DNA of 64,000 nt. It comes from Ancylobacter sp. IITR112. GTDB taxonomy: Bacteria > Pseudomonadota > Alphaproteobacteria > Rhizobiales > Xanthobacteraceae. Each line of letters begins with the position of its first letter. The first letter of the stretch is position 1. Positions 37,002 through 47,626 of the stretch are shown here, piece by piece. Under the pieces are notes generated by a model. The model searched no databases, was not told the DNA's origin, and was given only the letters and a program-made list of their open reading frames with translations. The stretch covers positions 1,984,001 to 2,048,000 of the forward strand of contig NZ_JBGCUS010000001.1 in NCBI RefSeq assembly GCF_041415945.1, given 5' to 3'. A program made the translations under genes and the position numbers.

Positions 37002-38423
37002 ATGAGCGTGGCCTTCGACGAAATGACCAATGCGGACGGCTCGATCCGCGCCGCCTATGCCGCTCTCTCGCGCTGGTTGAGCGATGTCCCGCCCGACGTG
37101 CTGGACATGCGCCGCAAGGAGGCGGAGTTCATATTCCGCCGCATCGGCATCACCTTCGCCGTCTATGGCGGCAGCGATGCGCAGGAACGCCTGATCCCCT
37201 TCGATATCATCCCGCGCATCCTCACCGGCAGCGAATGGCGCCGGCTCTCGCGCGGGCTGGAGCAGCGCACCAAGGCGCTGAACCTCTATCTGCGCGACAT
37301 CTATTCCCGCCGCGAGATCCTGAAAGCCGGCGTGGTGCCGGAAGACCTCGTCTACCAGAACCCCGCCTTCCGGCCGGAGATGAACGGCCAGAAAGTGCCG
37401 CACGATCTCTATGTCCACATTGCCGGCATCGACGTGGTGCGGGTGGACGCCGATACCTTCTATGTGCTGGAAGACAATGCCCGCACCCCCTCCGGCGTCT
37501 CCTACATGCTGGAGAACCGCGAGATCATGATGCGGCTGTTCCCCGAGCTGTTCGCGGATAACCGCGTGGCGCCGGTGGAGAACTACACCGACGAATTGCT
37601 GGCGACGCTGAAATCGCTGGCGCCGGCGAGTTCCAGCAGCGACCCGGCCGTGGTGGTGCTGACCCCCGGCATCTACAATTCCGCCTATTACGAGCACTCC
37701 TTCCTCGCCGACAAGCTGGGCGTGGAACTGGTCGAGGGGCGCGACCTCTTCGTGCGCAACGACATCGTCTATATGCGCACCACCGAGGGCCCGCGCCGGG
37801 TGGATGTGATCTACCGCCGGCTCGACGACGATTTCCTCGACCCGCTCGCCTTCCGGCCCGACAGCGCGCTGGGCGTGCCGGGGCTGATGAGCGCCTATAA
37901 TGCCGGCAATGTCACGCTGACCAATGCGGTCGGCACCGGCGTCGCCGACGACAAGGCGGTCTACAGCTACATGCCGGACATCATCCGCTTCTATCTCGGC
38001 GAGGAGCCGCTGCTGAAGAACGTGCCGACCTGGCGCTGCCGTGAAGCGGACCACCTGAAATACGTGCTCGATCATCTCGGCGAACTGGTGGTGAAGGAAG
38101 TGCACGGCTCCGGCGGCTACGGCATGCTGATCGGCCCGCGCGCCGACAAGGCGCAGATCGAGCTGTTCCGCGCCAAGCTGAAGCAGGATCCGACCAATTT
38201 CATCGCCCAGCCGACACTGGCTTTGTCCACTTGCCCGACCTTCGTCGAGGAAGGCATCGCGCCGCGCCATGTCGACCTGCGCCCCTTCGTGCTGACCGGC
38301 GCCGACAGGGTGCGGATCGTGCCCGGCGGGCTCACTCGCGTGGCGCTGGAGGCCGGCTCGCTGGTGGTCAATTCCAGCCAGGGCGGCGGGACCAAGGACA
38401 CCTGGGTGCTGGAGGAGAGCTGA
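37002..38423 (+). CDS. Circularly permuted ATP-grasp protein (DUF404/407 type)
   Basis: About 473 residues. Conserved blocks FVYGGSDAQERLIPFD-like (residues 48-66), VLEDNARTPSGVSYMLENR and VKEVHGSGGYGMLIGP are those of the circularly permuted ATP-grasp family thought to make peptide-like bonds. First gene of the conserved Anbu operon with the alpha-E, transglutaminase and Anbu genes. ATG at 37002 chosen; TTG at 36972 or ATG at 37023 are possible. Confidence 0.9.
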   Translation: MSVAFDEMTNADGSIRAAYAALSRWLSDVPPDVLDMRRKEAEFIFRRIGITFAVYGGSDAQERLIPFDIIPRILTGSEWRRLSRGLEQRTKALNLYLRDIYSRREILKAGVVPEDLVYQNPAFRPEMNGQKVPHDLYVHIAGIDVVRVDADTFYVLEDNARTPSGVSYMLENREIMMRLFPELFADNRVAPVENYTDELLATLKSLAPASSSSDPAVVVLTPGIYNSAYYEHSFLADKLGVELVEGRDLFVRNDIVYMRTTEGPRRVDVIYRRLDDDFLDPLAFRPDSALGVPGLMSAYNAGNVTLTNAVGTGVADDKAVYSYMPDIIRFYLGEEPLLKNVPTWRCREADHLKYVLDHLGELVVKEVHGSGGYGMLIGPRADKAQIELFRAKLKQDPTNFIAQPTLALSTCPTFVEEGIAPRHVDLRPFVLTGADRVRIVPGGLTRVALEAGSLVVNSSQGGGTKDTWVLEES

Positions 38424-38549
38424 GCGGCGACCTGACCGTCATCCCGGCGGGCCGCGGGCCGGTTCGGGATCGTCCGTGGAATAGGTGAGCGCTCCCGGCT
38501 CGTCGCCGCATGGCGGCCGGGACGACACCGGGTGGGAGCGTGTAGACAG

Positions 38550-39173
38550 ATGCCGATTGAAACATGGCTGGCCTTCGTCGCCGCCTCGGCGGTCCTGCTG
38601 GTGATACCCGGACCGACCATCCTGCTTGTCGTTTCCTATGCGCTCGGCCAGGGGCGCAAGGTCGCCTTTCCCGTCGCGCTCGGCGTGGCGCTGGGCGACT
38701 TCACCGCCATGACGCTCTCCATGCTCGGCCTCGGCGCGCTGCTCGCCACCTCGGCGACGCTGTTCACCGTGCTGAAATGGATCGGCGCCGGCTACCTCAT
38801 CTGGCTCGGCATCAAGCTCTGGCGCGCCGGCGGCACGGCGAGCTTCGGCGAGGCGCGCCCGGCGGGCTCCGCCTTCGGCATGATGGCGCATGCCTGGGTG
38901 GTCACCGCGCTGAACCCCAAGAGCATCACCTTCTTCGTAGCCTTCCTGCCGCAATTCCTCGATCCCGGTCGGGACTTCCTGACCCAGTTGGTGATTTTCG
39001 AGGCGACCTTCCTCACCCTCGCCGCCGCCAATGCCTTCGGCTATGCGCTGCTCGCCGGCCGCCTGCGCGGCGCGGTCCGCAACACGCGCGTCGTCGCCGC
39101 CATCAACCGGATCGGCGGCTCGCTCCTGATCGCCGCGGGCGTCGCCACGCTCGCCTGGCGCAACGCCAAATAG
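38550..39173 (+). CDS. LysE-family amino acid exporter
   Basis: 207 residues, six predicted helices, with the family N-terminal motif IPGPTILLVVSYAL. Sits inside the Anbu operon between the ATP-grasp gene and the alpha-E gene, 12 bp before the latter. The position suggests, without proof, that it exports an amino acid or a small product of the ATP-grasp enzyme. GGGAGCG precedes the ATG. Confidence 0.9.
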   Translation: MPIETWLAFVAASAVLLVIPGPTILLVVSYALGQGRKVAFPVALGVALGDFTAMTLSMLGLGALLATSATLFTVLKWIGAGYLIWLGIKLWRAGGTASFGEARPAGSAFGMMAHAWVVTALNPKSITFFVAFLPQFLDPGRDFLTQLVIFEATFLTLAAANAFGYALLAGRLRGAVRNTRVVAAINRIGGSLLIAAGVATLAWRNAK

Positions 39174-39185
39174 AACGCGGGTCCC

Positions 39186-40130
39186 ATGCTGTCTCGTACC
39201 GCCGACAATCTCTACTGGCTCGCCCGCTACATGGAACGGGCGGACTGCCTCGCGCGCATTCTCGACGTGACCCAGCGGCTGGCGCAACTGCCGGCGGCCT
39301 ATGGCGGCTCGACCAATGAATGGCGCTCCGCTTTGCTCACCGCCGGCTGCGCCGAACCCTACAAGGCGGTCTATGGCGACGAGGTGACGGAACAGAACGT
39401 CATCAACTTCCTCGCCTTCGCGCCGGAAAACCCGTCCTCGATCCGCAACTGCTTCGAGATCGCCCGCACCAATGCCCGCTCGGTGCGCACCGCGCTGACC
39501 ATCGAAATGTGGGAGACGATCAACTCCTCCTGGCTGGAGCTGAAGCGCTATTCCACCAAGAACATGACGCGCGAGGAACTGGCGCGCTTCATGTCCTTCG
39601 TGAAGGAAACCTCGCTGCGCTTCGATGGCGCCGCCTACCGCACCATGTTGCGCAACGACGCCTTCTGGTTCTCCCGGGTGGGCATGTATGTCGAGCGCGC
39701 CGACAACACGGCCCGCATCCTCGACGTGAAATACCATGTGCTGCTGCCGGATTCCGAGCATATCGGCGGGCCGCTCGACTATTTCCAGTGGTCGTCGATC
39801 CTGCGCTCCGTCTCCGCGCTCACCTCCTTCCACTGGGTCTACCGGGAGAGCGTGAAGCCGTGGCTGGTGGCGGACCTTCTGATCCTCAACGCGCAGATGC
39901 CGCGCTCGCTGACCAGTTGCTACCAGAACATCACGCGCTATCTCGACGATATCGCCGCCTATTACGGCCGGCAGGGCAGTTCGCAGCGCCTGGCGCGCAC
40001 CACCCTCACCCGGCTCGGCAACAGCCGCATGGAGGACATCTTCCAGACTGGCCTGCACGAATACATCGACAGCTTCGTGACCGAGAACAACCGCCTCGGC
40101 TCCCTCGTCAACGAGCAATATCTGCTCTGA
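39186..40130 (+). CDS. Alpha-E domain protein (DUF403)
   Basis: 314 residues, all-alpha. Starts with MLSRTADNLYWLARYMERAD, the diagnostic beginning of the alpha-E family, and repeats RVGMYVERADNTARILDVKY near residue 165. Always found with circularly permuted ATP-grasp and transglutaminase proteins, as here; biochemical role unknown. Confidence 0.93.
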   Translation: MLSRTADNLYWLARYMERADCLARILDVTQRLAQLPAAYGGSTNEWRSALLTAGCAEPYKAVYGDEVTEQNVINFLAFAPENPSSIRNCFEIARTNARSVRTALTIEMWETINSSWLELKRYSTKNMTREELARFMSFVKETSLRFDGAAYRTMLRNDAFWFSRVGMYVERADNTARILDVKYHVLLPDSEHIGGPLDYFQWSSILRSVSALTSFHWVYRESVKPWLVADLLILNAQMPRSLTSCYQNITRYLDDIAAYYGRQGSSQRLARTTLTRLGNSRMEDIFQTGLHEYIDSFVTENNRLGSLVNEQYLL

Positions 40131-40143
40131 TCCGGCCTGCGTC

Positions 40144-40980
40144 ATGCGTATCCATGTCAACCACGCGACCACCTATTCCTACGATCCGCCCGCCAATGGC
40201 GCGATCCAGACCCTGCGCCTGACGCCGCGCAACCATGATGGCCAATATGTCGTCGGCTGGCGCATCGACATTTCCGAGGGCTGCCAGTTGCGCGCCCATC
40301 AGGACGCCTTCGGCAACCTCACCCACACTTTCGCGCTCGACGGGCCGATCCGCGAATTGCGGGTGCTGGTGGAGGGCGAGGTGGAGACGCAGGACACGGC
40401 CGGCGTGATCCGCGGCATCAGCGAGCGCTTTCCGCCCTCGCTGTTCCTGCGCAGCACCGACCTCACCTTGGTGGATACCGAGCTTGCCGGCTTCGCGGAC
40501 GGCGCCGGCACCGGCGAGAGCGACCGCATCGCCCGGCTGCACGCGCTGATGGAGGCCATAGCCGGCGCGATGGCGTTCGACACCGACCCGGCGCACGACT
40601 CCACCACCGCCGCCGCCGCCTTCAAGCAGAAGCGCGGCGTGTGCCAGGATTTCGCCCATGTGTTCACCGCCTGCGCCCGCCATATCGGCGTGCCGGCGCG
40701 CTATGTCAGCGGCTATCTCGTCGGCGACGGCGCCGACGCCGCGCAGGGGGCGGGCCATCAGGCCGGGCATGCCTGGTCGGAAGCCTATGTGGAGGGGCTC
40801 GGCTGGATCGGCTTCGACGCCGCCCTGCGCCAGTGCCCGACCGACGCCTATGTGCGCGTCGCCGTCGGGCTCGACTATCTCGGTGCCGCCCCGGTGCGGG
40901 GCAATCGCTATGGCGGCGGCGACGAACAACTGACCGTCGCGCTCAAGGTCGACCAGTCGAGCCGGCAGGTTCAGGGCTGA
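40144..40980 (+). CDS. Transglutaminase-like peptidase of the Anbu operon
   Basis: 278 residues. Catalytic Cys lies in KRGVCQDFAHVF near residue 165, His in GHAWSEAYVEG and Asp in GWIGFDAALRQ. The N-terminal bacterial transglutaminase-like domain (MRIHVNHATTYSYDPP) is typical of this operon. Starts 13 bp after the alpha-E gene. Likely a protease or amide transferase acting on the operon's peptide product. Confidence 0.92.
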   Translation: MRIHVNHATTYSYDPPANGAIQTLRLTPRNHDGQYVVGWRIDISEGCQLRAHQDAFGNLTHTFALDGPIRELRVLVEGEVETQDTAGVIRGISERFPPSLFLRSTDLTLVDTELAGFADGAGTGESDRIARLHALMEAIAGAMAFDTDPAHDSTTAAAAFKQKRGVCQDFAHVFTACARHIGVPARYVSGYLVGDGADAAQGAGHQAGHAWSEAYVEGLGWIGFDAALRQCPTDAYVRVAVGLDYLGAAPVRGNRYGGGDEQLTVALKVDQSSRQVQG

Positions 40981-41101
40981 GCGTCGCGCCGTTTGCGCCG
41001 TGCACAGGTGCCGCCGAGGTTGCCCGGCGGGAAAGCGGCCCGGTATAAGGGCCCGGGGTAGCGTCGCATGACGGCCGGCGCGGATGGGGGAAGTGCCTTT
41101 C

Positions 41102-41842
41102 ATGACCTATTGTTGCGGCATTCTGGTGCGTGACGGCCTCGTCATGATCGCCGATACGAGGACCAATGCCGGCCTCGACAACGTCTCGACCTTCCGCAAG
41201 CTGCACGTCTTCGAGGAACCCGGCCGGCATGTGCTGGCGCTCTCCACCGCCGGCAACCTGTCGATCTCGCAGGCGGTGATCAGCACGCTGCAGGAGGGGC
41301 TGGACAATCCGGAGACCGGGGCCAAGGACACGCTGGCCACCTGCACCAGCATGTTCCGCGCCACCCAGCTTGTCGGGCGGGCGGTGCGCCATGTGCATGA
41401 ACTCTACGGCGCCGCGCTGAAGGAAGCGGATGTGCGCTTCGACGTTTCGTTCCTGTTCGGCGGGCAGGTGAATGGCGGGCGCATGCGGCTGTTCATGATC
41501 TACGCCGCCGGCAATTTCATCGAATGCACCAGCGACACGCCCTTCCTGCAGATCGGCGAGCATAAATATGGCAAGCCGGTGCTCGATCGCTCCATCACCT
41601 ATGACACCGATCTCTACGACGCGCTGAAATCCGGCCTGATCTCGATGGATTCGACCATGCGCTCGAATCTCGGCGTGGGCATGCCGATCGACATTCTGGT
41701 GGCGCGACGCGACGCCGGGCAGGCGGAACTGAACTATCGCATCGAGCCGGGCGAACCCTATTTCCACGATCTGCGCGAGCGCTGGTCGGCGGCGCTGCGG
41801 GCAGCGCATACCTCGATCCCCCGCCCGCCCTATGGGCGCTGA
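41102..41842 (+). CDS. Anbu, proteasome-like peptidase
   Basis: 246 residues. After Met removal the N-terminus is Thr-Tyr-Cys-Cys-Gly, placing a catalytic Thr at position 1 as in proteasome beta subunits; Asp and Lys of the active site fit MIADTRTNAG and FRKLHVF. Family members (ancestral beta-subunit) form open helical rings. ATG at 41102 keeps the Thr immediately behind Met, so it is preferred over the upstream codon at 41084. Confidence 0.92.
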   Translation: MTYCCGILVRDGLVMIADTRTNAGLDNVSTFRKLHVFEEPGRHVLALSTAGNLSISQAVISTLQEGLDNPETGAKDTLATCTSMFRATQLVGRAVRHVHELYGAALKEADVRFDVSFLFGGQVNGGRMRLFMIYAAGNFIECTSDTPFLQIGEHKYGKPVLDRSITYDTDLYDALKSGLISMDSTMRSNLGVGMPIDILVARRDAGQAELNYRIEPGEPYFHDLRERWSAALRAAHTSIPRPPYGR

Positions 41843-41860
41843 TCGGCCCGCCGACGCAAG

Positions 41861-41895
41861 AAGGGCCATCCGCATGGTCCTGCGGACGGCCCTTT
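41861..41895 (+). terminator. Terminator hairpin after the Anbu operon
   Basis: Arms AAGGGCCATCCGCA and TGCGGACGGCCCTT pair with one mismatch around a 6-base loop, followed by a short T stretch. It lies 18 bp after the Anbu stop. Confidence 0.7.
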
Positions 41896-41938
41896 CCTGC
41901 GCGCATCACCGGCAGTGGCGCGCAATATCCGCTCACCG

Positions 41939-42010
41939 TCAGGTGAGAAGATAAAGAATGATGATGATCGGAATCGGAATACCGATAAGCCACATAAGAA
42001 TCGCAGGCAT
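41939..42010 (-). CDS. 23-residue hydrophobic microprotein
   Basis: ATG at 42010 with GGAGGA seven bases upstream encodes a 23-residue peptide that is one continuous membrane helix (begins MPAILMWLIGIPIP, ends YLLT). The strong ribosome site and coherent hydrophobic composition support expression. Short single-helix proteins of this kind are common but often missed. Function unknown; it is convergent with the Anbu operon. Confidence 0.6.
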   Translation of the reverse strand: MPAILMWLIGIPIPIIIILYLLT

Positions 42011-42120
42011 CGCACTGTCCTCCGCCGTTGATGACATGGTGTTCGCCTTGACAACGCCGGAATTGCTTTAGGGTTCCTGTCAAAATAACACGCGGCGCCG
42101 CACGCGCCGGGGAGGACAAC

Positions 42121-42867
42121 ATGAACGCCACGCGCATCGCCCTCGTCACCGGCGCCGGCACCGGCATCGGCAAGGCCGCCGCCCTCGCCCTCGGCGAGGC
42201 CGGCTTCACCGTGGTGCTCGCCGGCCGGCGCGCCGAGCCGCTGGAGCAGGTCGCCGCCGCCATGGACGGCAGGGGCCATGCGATCCCCGCCGATGTCGCC
42301 GATCCTGCCTCGGTGGCGGCGCTGTTCGACGCGGTGGCGCAACGCTTCGGCCGACTCGACGTGCTGTTCAACAATGCCGGCGGCTGGTCACCGGCGACGC
42401 CGATCGAGGACATCCCCCTCGCCGACTGGCAGCATGTGGTGAATGTGAACCTGACCGGGGTGTTTCTGTGCATCCAGCACGCCATGCGGCTGATGAAGGC
42501 GCAGGACCCCAAGGGCGGGCGCATCATCAATAATGGCTCGATCTCGGCCCACGCCCCGCGCCCGCTCACCGGCCCCTATACCGCCACCAAGCACGCGGTG
42601 ACCGGGCTGACCAAGCAGGTGGCGCTGGAAGGGCGGGCGCACAACATCGCCTGCGGCCAGATCGACATCGGCAATGCCGACACCGACATGGCGGTGAAGA
42701 TGAAGACCGGCATTCTGCAGCCCAATGGCCAGATCATGGTCGAGCCGACCTTCGACCCCGCCCATGCCGGCCGGGCGGTGGCGCATATGGCGAGCCTGCC
42801 GCTCGACGCCAACATCCTCACCATGACGATCATGGCCAGTGCCGCGCCCTTTGTCGGGCGGGGGTGA
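42121..42867 (+). CDS. SDR-family oxidoreductase
   Basis: 248 residues, classical [11 protein letters not shown] cofactor loop at residues 11-18, NNAG at about residue 85, catalytic Ser and Tyr-x3-Lys (YTATK). GGGGAGGA lies upstream of the ATG. A TTGACA box at 42048 could belong to its promoter. Substrate unknown. Confidence 0.9.
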   Translation: MNATRIALVTGAGTGIGKAAALALGEAGFTVVLAGRRAEPLEQVAAAMDGRGHAIPADVADPASVAALFDAVAQRFGRLDVLFNNAGGWSPATPIEDIPLADWQHVVNVNLTGVFLCIQHAMRLMKAQDPKGGRIINNGSISAHAPRPLTGPYTATKHAVTGLTKQVALEGRAHNIACGQIDIGNADTDMAVKMKTGILQPNGQIMVEPTFDPAHAGRAVAHMASLPLDANILTMTIMASAAPFVGRG

Positions 42868-42876
42868 GGGGGAGCC

Positions 42877-43875
42877 TCAGAACGCCAGCCGGAAGCCGGC
42901 GGAGACGGTGGTGGCCTGGAAGTCCATTCCCGCCCCGTCATCCATCGTCTCCAGCAGCGCGCCGGTGGTCATGTCATACATGGACGTGTCGCCGGTGCCG
43001 CGGAAATAGGTATCCAGTTCCACGCCGAGATAGAACCGGGCCTGCGCGCTGAGGGCGTAATCCGCACGCGCTCCGACGGTGAGGAACGGCAGAGTGCCGA
43101 TATCGTCCTCGAAGCGCAGCTTGCGGAAGTAATGGTGGTCGGTGTCGTTGGCGGAGAAGGTCAGCCCGCCCTTGACCAGCGCGGTGAGCGTCCAGGCGTC
43201 GCGGGCGAGTTCCGTCTCCACGCCGAGGAACACGCCGGCATAGCGCTGCTGGTAGTCGATGGTCGGCAGGGTGGTGTAGTCGAATTTCGGTGAATCGCGG
43301 AAACCGTTGCGGCTGTAGATGGAGGGACCGTCATTGGCGGTCCATTTGATGTCGGTGTATTTGAAGCCCGCCTGCAGCGTGAGCCGGCTTCCCTCCGAGA
43401 GCGCGAAGCGCCGGCCCAGCGCCGCGTCGATATCGACATAATGGTCGAGCGTGGTGGAGGGATGGGTGGAGTAATGCGTCCAGTCCGCGGCGGCATAGCT
43501 GCGGACAAAGGGGGTGAGCCAGTCGAAATCGCGCATGTGGCTGCTGCCGGAAAAGCCGAGCTTGCCATTGGCGGAGAACACCACGTTCTCCCACAGCTCC
43601 ACCTTCAGCGCGGCGGTGGCGACCGGCGCGTCGCTCTCCCAGATCAGCCGGCTGATGCGGTTGCCGTTCTCATAGACATATTCATTGGCGGTGATCCAGC
43701 TATAGCCGAAGCCGGCCCGCAGCGTGACCTCCTCACCGGGCGTGGCGAAGATCATCTGTTCGGGCACCCCGGCGGAGGGCAGGCCGGACGAGCCGATGTC
43801 GGCGGCGGGGCTCGGCCCGAGCGACGCGACAAACAGGCCCGCACCGGCCAGTACCCACCGCGCGAACATCGTCAT
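42877..43875 (-). CDS. Omptin-family outer membrane protease
   Basis: 332 residues with a signal peptide ending near SPAAD. The fold is a 10-strand barrel with alternating aromatic strands and C-terminal Phe. Catalytic pairs of omptins are present: Asp116-x-Asp118 in MRDFDWL and Asp246-x-His248 in NDTDHHY, matching Asp83/Asp85 and Asp210/His212 of OmpT. Length is slightly above OmpT (317). Expected to cleave proteins or peptides at the cell surface. Converges with the SDR gene, 9 bp apart. Confidence 0.85.
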   Translation of the reverse strand: MTMFARWVLAGAGLFVASLGPSPAADIGSSGLPSAGVPEQMIFATPGEEVTLRAGFGYSWITANEYVYENGNRISRLIWESDAPVATAALKVELWENVVFSANGKLGFSGSSHMRDFDWLTPFVRSYAAADWTHYSTHPSTTLDHYVDIDAALGRRFALSEGSRLTLQAGFKYTDIKWTANDGPSIYSRNGFRDSPKFDYTTLPTIDYQQRYAGVFLGVETELARDAWTLTALVKGGLTFSANDTDHHYFRKLRFEDDIGTLPFLTVGARADYALSAQARFYLGVELDTYFRGTGDTSMYDMTTGALLETMDDGAGMDFQATTVSAGFRLAF

Positions 43876-43975
43876 GACCTGCTCCCCCGCCCCATTCCCC
43901 TAAGGAATAGGGGCCGGCGGCGAAGCCTGTCCAGCACCTGTTAAGCGCTTGAAACAGCTTCTTGTTCTGACGGTT

Positions 43976-44641
43976 TCAGAACACCGCCAGCGCGCCCTGG
44001 AACAGCAGCCAACTCAGCAGGCCCATCACCCCGAAGCTGATCAGCGTCGCCACGACGCCCGCCAGAATGAACACCCCGTCGCGTTCGACAAGGCCCAGGC
44101 CGAGAATCACCACGGCGATGCCGGGCGGCAGATTGCCGAAGATCGGGATCGGCAGCAGCAGCAAGAGGCCGAGCACCACCACCAGCCCGCCGAGCACGAA
44201 GCGGGCCGAGGGCGAGGAGAAATAGGGCAGGCGCGGGCGGGAATAGCCCTCGAAGCGGCGGATCAGCTTCAGCGAGCCGTTGACGATCTTCTCCAGCAGC
44301 CCGCGCGAGATGGTGCGGTTGGCGAGCCAGCGCGGCAGCCAGAGTTCGTCGCGCCCCACCAGCATCTGCGCGCCGACAAGACAGAGCAGAATGCCGCACA
44401 GCACCGGCAGGCCCGGCGGCATCGGCAGGCAGTTCGGCAGGCCGAGCAGCAGGATGGACAGGCCGAAGGCGCGGTTGCGCAGCGCATGCACGATCTCGCC
44501 GACACCGATCCGCTCCGCCGAATGGGCGGTGACGATTGCGGAGAGCAATTCCGACGTGCGGGGAGAACGATGATCCACCAGCGTGACCAGGCTGCCTGAC
44601 TTTCCTCGGGCGCCGGACCGGCCCCCTTTGTCCGCGCTCAT
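43976..44641 (-). CDS. ExoD-family exopolysaccharide synthesis protein
   Basis: 221 residues. The block [19 protein letters not shown] and [13 protein letters not shown] are those of ExoD-type membrane proteins, linked to exopolysaccharide production and alkaline tolerance in rhizobia. About four hydrophobic segments. Single gene, 57 bp from usg. Confidence 0.88.
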   Translation of the reverse strand: MSADKGGRSGARGKSGSLVTLVDHRSPRTSELLSAIVTAHSAERIGVGEIVHALRNRAFGLSILLLGLPNCLPMPPGLPVLCGILLCLVGAQMLVGRDELWLPRWLANRTISRGLLEKIVNGSLKLIRRFEGYSRPRLPYFSSPSARFVLGGLVVVLGLLLLLPIPIFGNLPPGIAVVILGLGLVERDGVFILAGVVATLISFGVMGLLSWLLFQGALAVF

Positions 44642-44698
44642 AGCACGTCACGCGCGGCAATAAGAGGGCAGGCTGCCCAAAAGAACGGCCGGCAGGGG

Positions 44699-45034
44699 TC
44701 AGTTGAGGCGGAACTCCCCATCCACGCGCCGCAATTCCGCCGGGCCGATCAGGCGTGCATGCGCCACCCGCACCGAGTGCAGCGGCCCTTCAAGCTCCCG
44801 CTTCCAGAAGGCGAGAAAGCGGTTCAGCTCCGGGAAATGCGGGCACAGATCATAATGCTGCCAGAGAAAGCTCTGCAGAATCCCGGGATGGTCGGGCATG
44901 CGGTAGAGAATATGGGCGGTGGTCAGGCCATAGCCTTCGAGCTGCCGACGGAAATCCGCCGAGACGCGCCCTGTCTCCCCCTGCCCCGCTTCCGGCGATG
45001 CGGCACCACGCAACGAAATCCCCTGTTCAGCCAT
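44699..45034 (-). CDS. usg: Usg family protein
   Basis: 111 residues. The signature [20 protein letters not shown] and GPLHSVRVA are diagnostic of Usg, a small cytosolic protein of unknown function found in Alphaproteobacteria, first noted near trp genes. AGGAGG is placed well before the ATG at 45034. Divergent from groESL. Confidence 0.9.
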   Translation of the reverse strand: MAEQGISLRGAASPEAGQGETGRVSADFRRQLEGYGLTTAHILYRMPDHPGILQSFLWQHYDLCPHFPELNRFLAFWKRELEGPLHSVRVAHARLIGPAELRRVDGEFRLN

Positions 45035-45128
45035 GCGAAACCTCCTTTCGCGACGATGGGGCAAGTGTGCGGCGGGTGCGGTCCTCGGGCAAGGTTAAAA
45101 TTGTCAATTCACGTTCAAAATCAATGCA

Positions 45129-45155
45129 CTAGCAGCATATACGACAGAGTGCTGA
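45129..45155 (+). promoter_or_regulatory. Degenerate CIRCE-like element upstream of groES
   Basis: CTAGCAGCA-N9-GAGTGCTGA matches the HrcA operator consensus TTAGCACTC-N9-GAGTGCTAA at 13 of 18 positions, with 8 of 9 in the right arm. It lies 20 bp before a better copy. Confidence 0.4.
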
Positions 45156-45174
45156 CAGCGCCGCCAGCGCCCGC

Positions 45175-45201
45175 TTGGCACTCTCGCGCCGAGACTGCCA
45201 A
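45175..45201 (+). promoter_or_regulatory. CIRCE element (HrcA operator) of groESL
   Basis: TTGGCACTC-N9-GACTGCCAA has the exact CIRCE geometry and matches 15 of 18 consensus positions. It lies about 140 bp upstream of groES, as expected for HrcA-repressed groESL. A heat-shock-type promoter (CTTGCG, 17 bp, CTAGAT) is possible just downstream. Confidence 0.75.
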
Positions 45202-45337
45202 TTTTTTCCCGTCCGCACCTTGCGCCCCCTTTCCCCGGCGCCTAGATGTCGCACGGCACCGCGCGACACCCCATGCCGACCGGGCTGGCGGGCGCGGTGA
45301 TCAGGATCAAACGATCGTTCACGATTGGAGAGAGCCG

Positions 45338-45652
45338 ATGAAGTTCCGTCCCCTGCATGACCGCGTGGTGGTCAAGCGTATCGAAGCGGAAGAGAAGACC
45401 GCGGGCGGCATCATCATTCCCGATACGGCCAAGGAAAAGCCCTCGCAGGGCGAAGTCGTCGCCGCCGGCCCCGGGGCCCGCGACGAGGCCGGCAAGCTGG
45501 TCCCGCTCGATGTGAAGGCGGGCGACCGCGTGCTGTTCGGCAAGTGGTCGGGCACCGAGGTCAAGATCGACGGCGTCGACTACCTCATCATGAAGGAGTC
45601 CGACATCCTTGGCGTGCTCGAAGGCGTCGCCGCCTCCAAGAAGGCCGCCTGA
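45338..45652 (+). CDS. groES: Co-chaperonin GroES
   Basis: 104 residues. [20 protein letters not shown], the mobile loop [15 protein letters not shown] and GEVVAAGPG are hallmark GroES segments. TGGAGAGAG precedes the ATG. Cap of the GroEL folding chamber; 47 bp upstream of groEL. Confidence 0.98.
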   Translation: MKFRPLHDRVVVKRIEAEEKTAGGIIIPDTAKEKPSQGEVVAAGPGARDEAGKLVPLDVKAGDRVLFGKWSGTEVKIDGVDYLIMKESDILGVLEGVAASKKAA

Positions 45653-45693
45653 GCCAGCCTCTTCCCGCTGCTCGCAACGCATCACCGGAGTAA

Positions 45694-47346
<1,653 letters not shown>

Positions 47347-47377
47347 GGAAGTCCATTCCCCTTCGGCTGATGAAGTG

Positions 47378-47431
47378 CCGAAGCCGGCGACAGCCGGCTT
47401 CGGGGGCGGCGGGGACTTCTGCAGAAGTCCC
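47378..47431 (+). other. Two strong hairpins downstream of groEL
   Basis: CCGAAGCCGGC/GCCGGCTTCGG with loop GACA (47378-47403) is followed by a perfect 20-base palindrome (47412-47431) whose arms are GGGACTTCTG and its complement. The groEL stop region (47335-47356) forms a related stem with arms ATGGACTTC/GAAGTCCAT. These may stabilise the 3' end of the chaperonin mRNA. Confidence 0.5.
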
Positions 47432-47449
47432 ACGCTGATAGAAAGAGAG

Positions 47450-47477
47450 AGGGCGTGGCGCGAGCCGCGCCCTTTTT
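47450..47477 (+). terminator. Rho-independent terminator of groESL
   Basis: AGGGCGTGGC and GCCGCGCCCT pair around the tetraloop GCGA, followed by TTTT. Good canonical intrinsic terminator. Confidence 0.8.
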
Positions 47478-47626
47478 CGTGCCGGCGCGGCGCCAGGCGG
47501 TATTGCAGGGCCGATTCTGTTGCATCAAAGACGCATGCCCGCGAACAGCAGCGAACCGGGCGGTTCGAGGCGAACCCTCTGTCGGGAAACGCATTGTCCC
47601 GGCAGTTCGCTCATCTGGAGAACCCC

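Noticed and set aside
40144..40980. Transglutaminase-like gene as the missing RiPP leader protease
   Set aside because: It is twice the length of B2 proteases, has the N-terminal domain of Anbu-operon transglutaminases and sits within that operon, 16 kb from the precursor.
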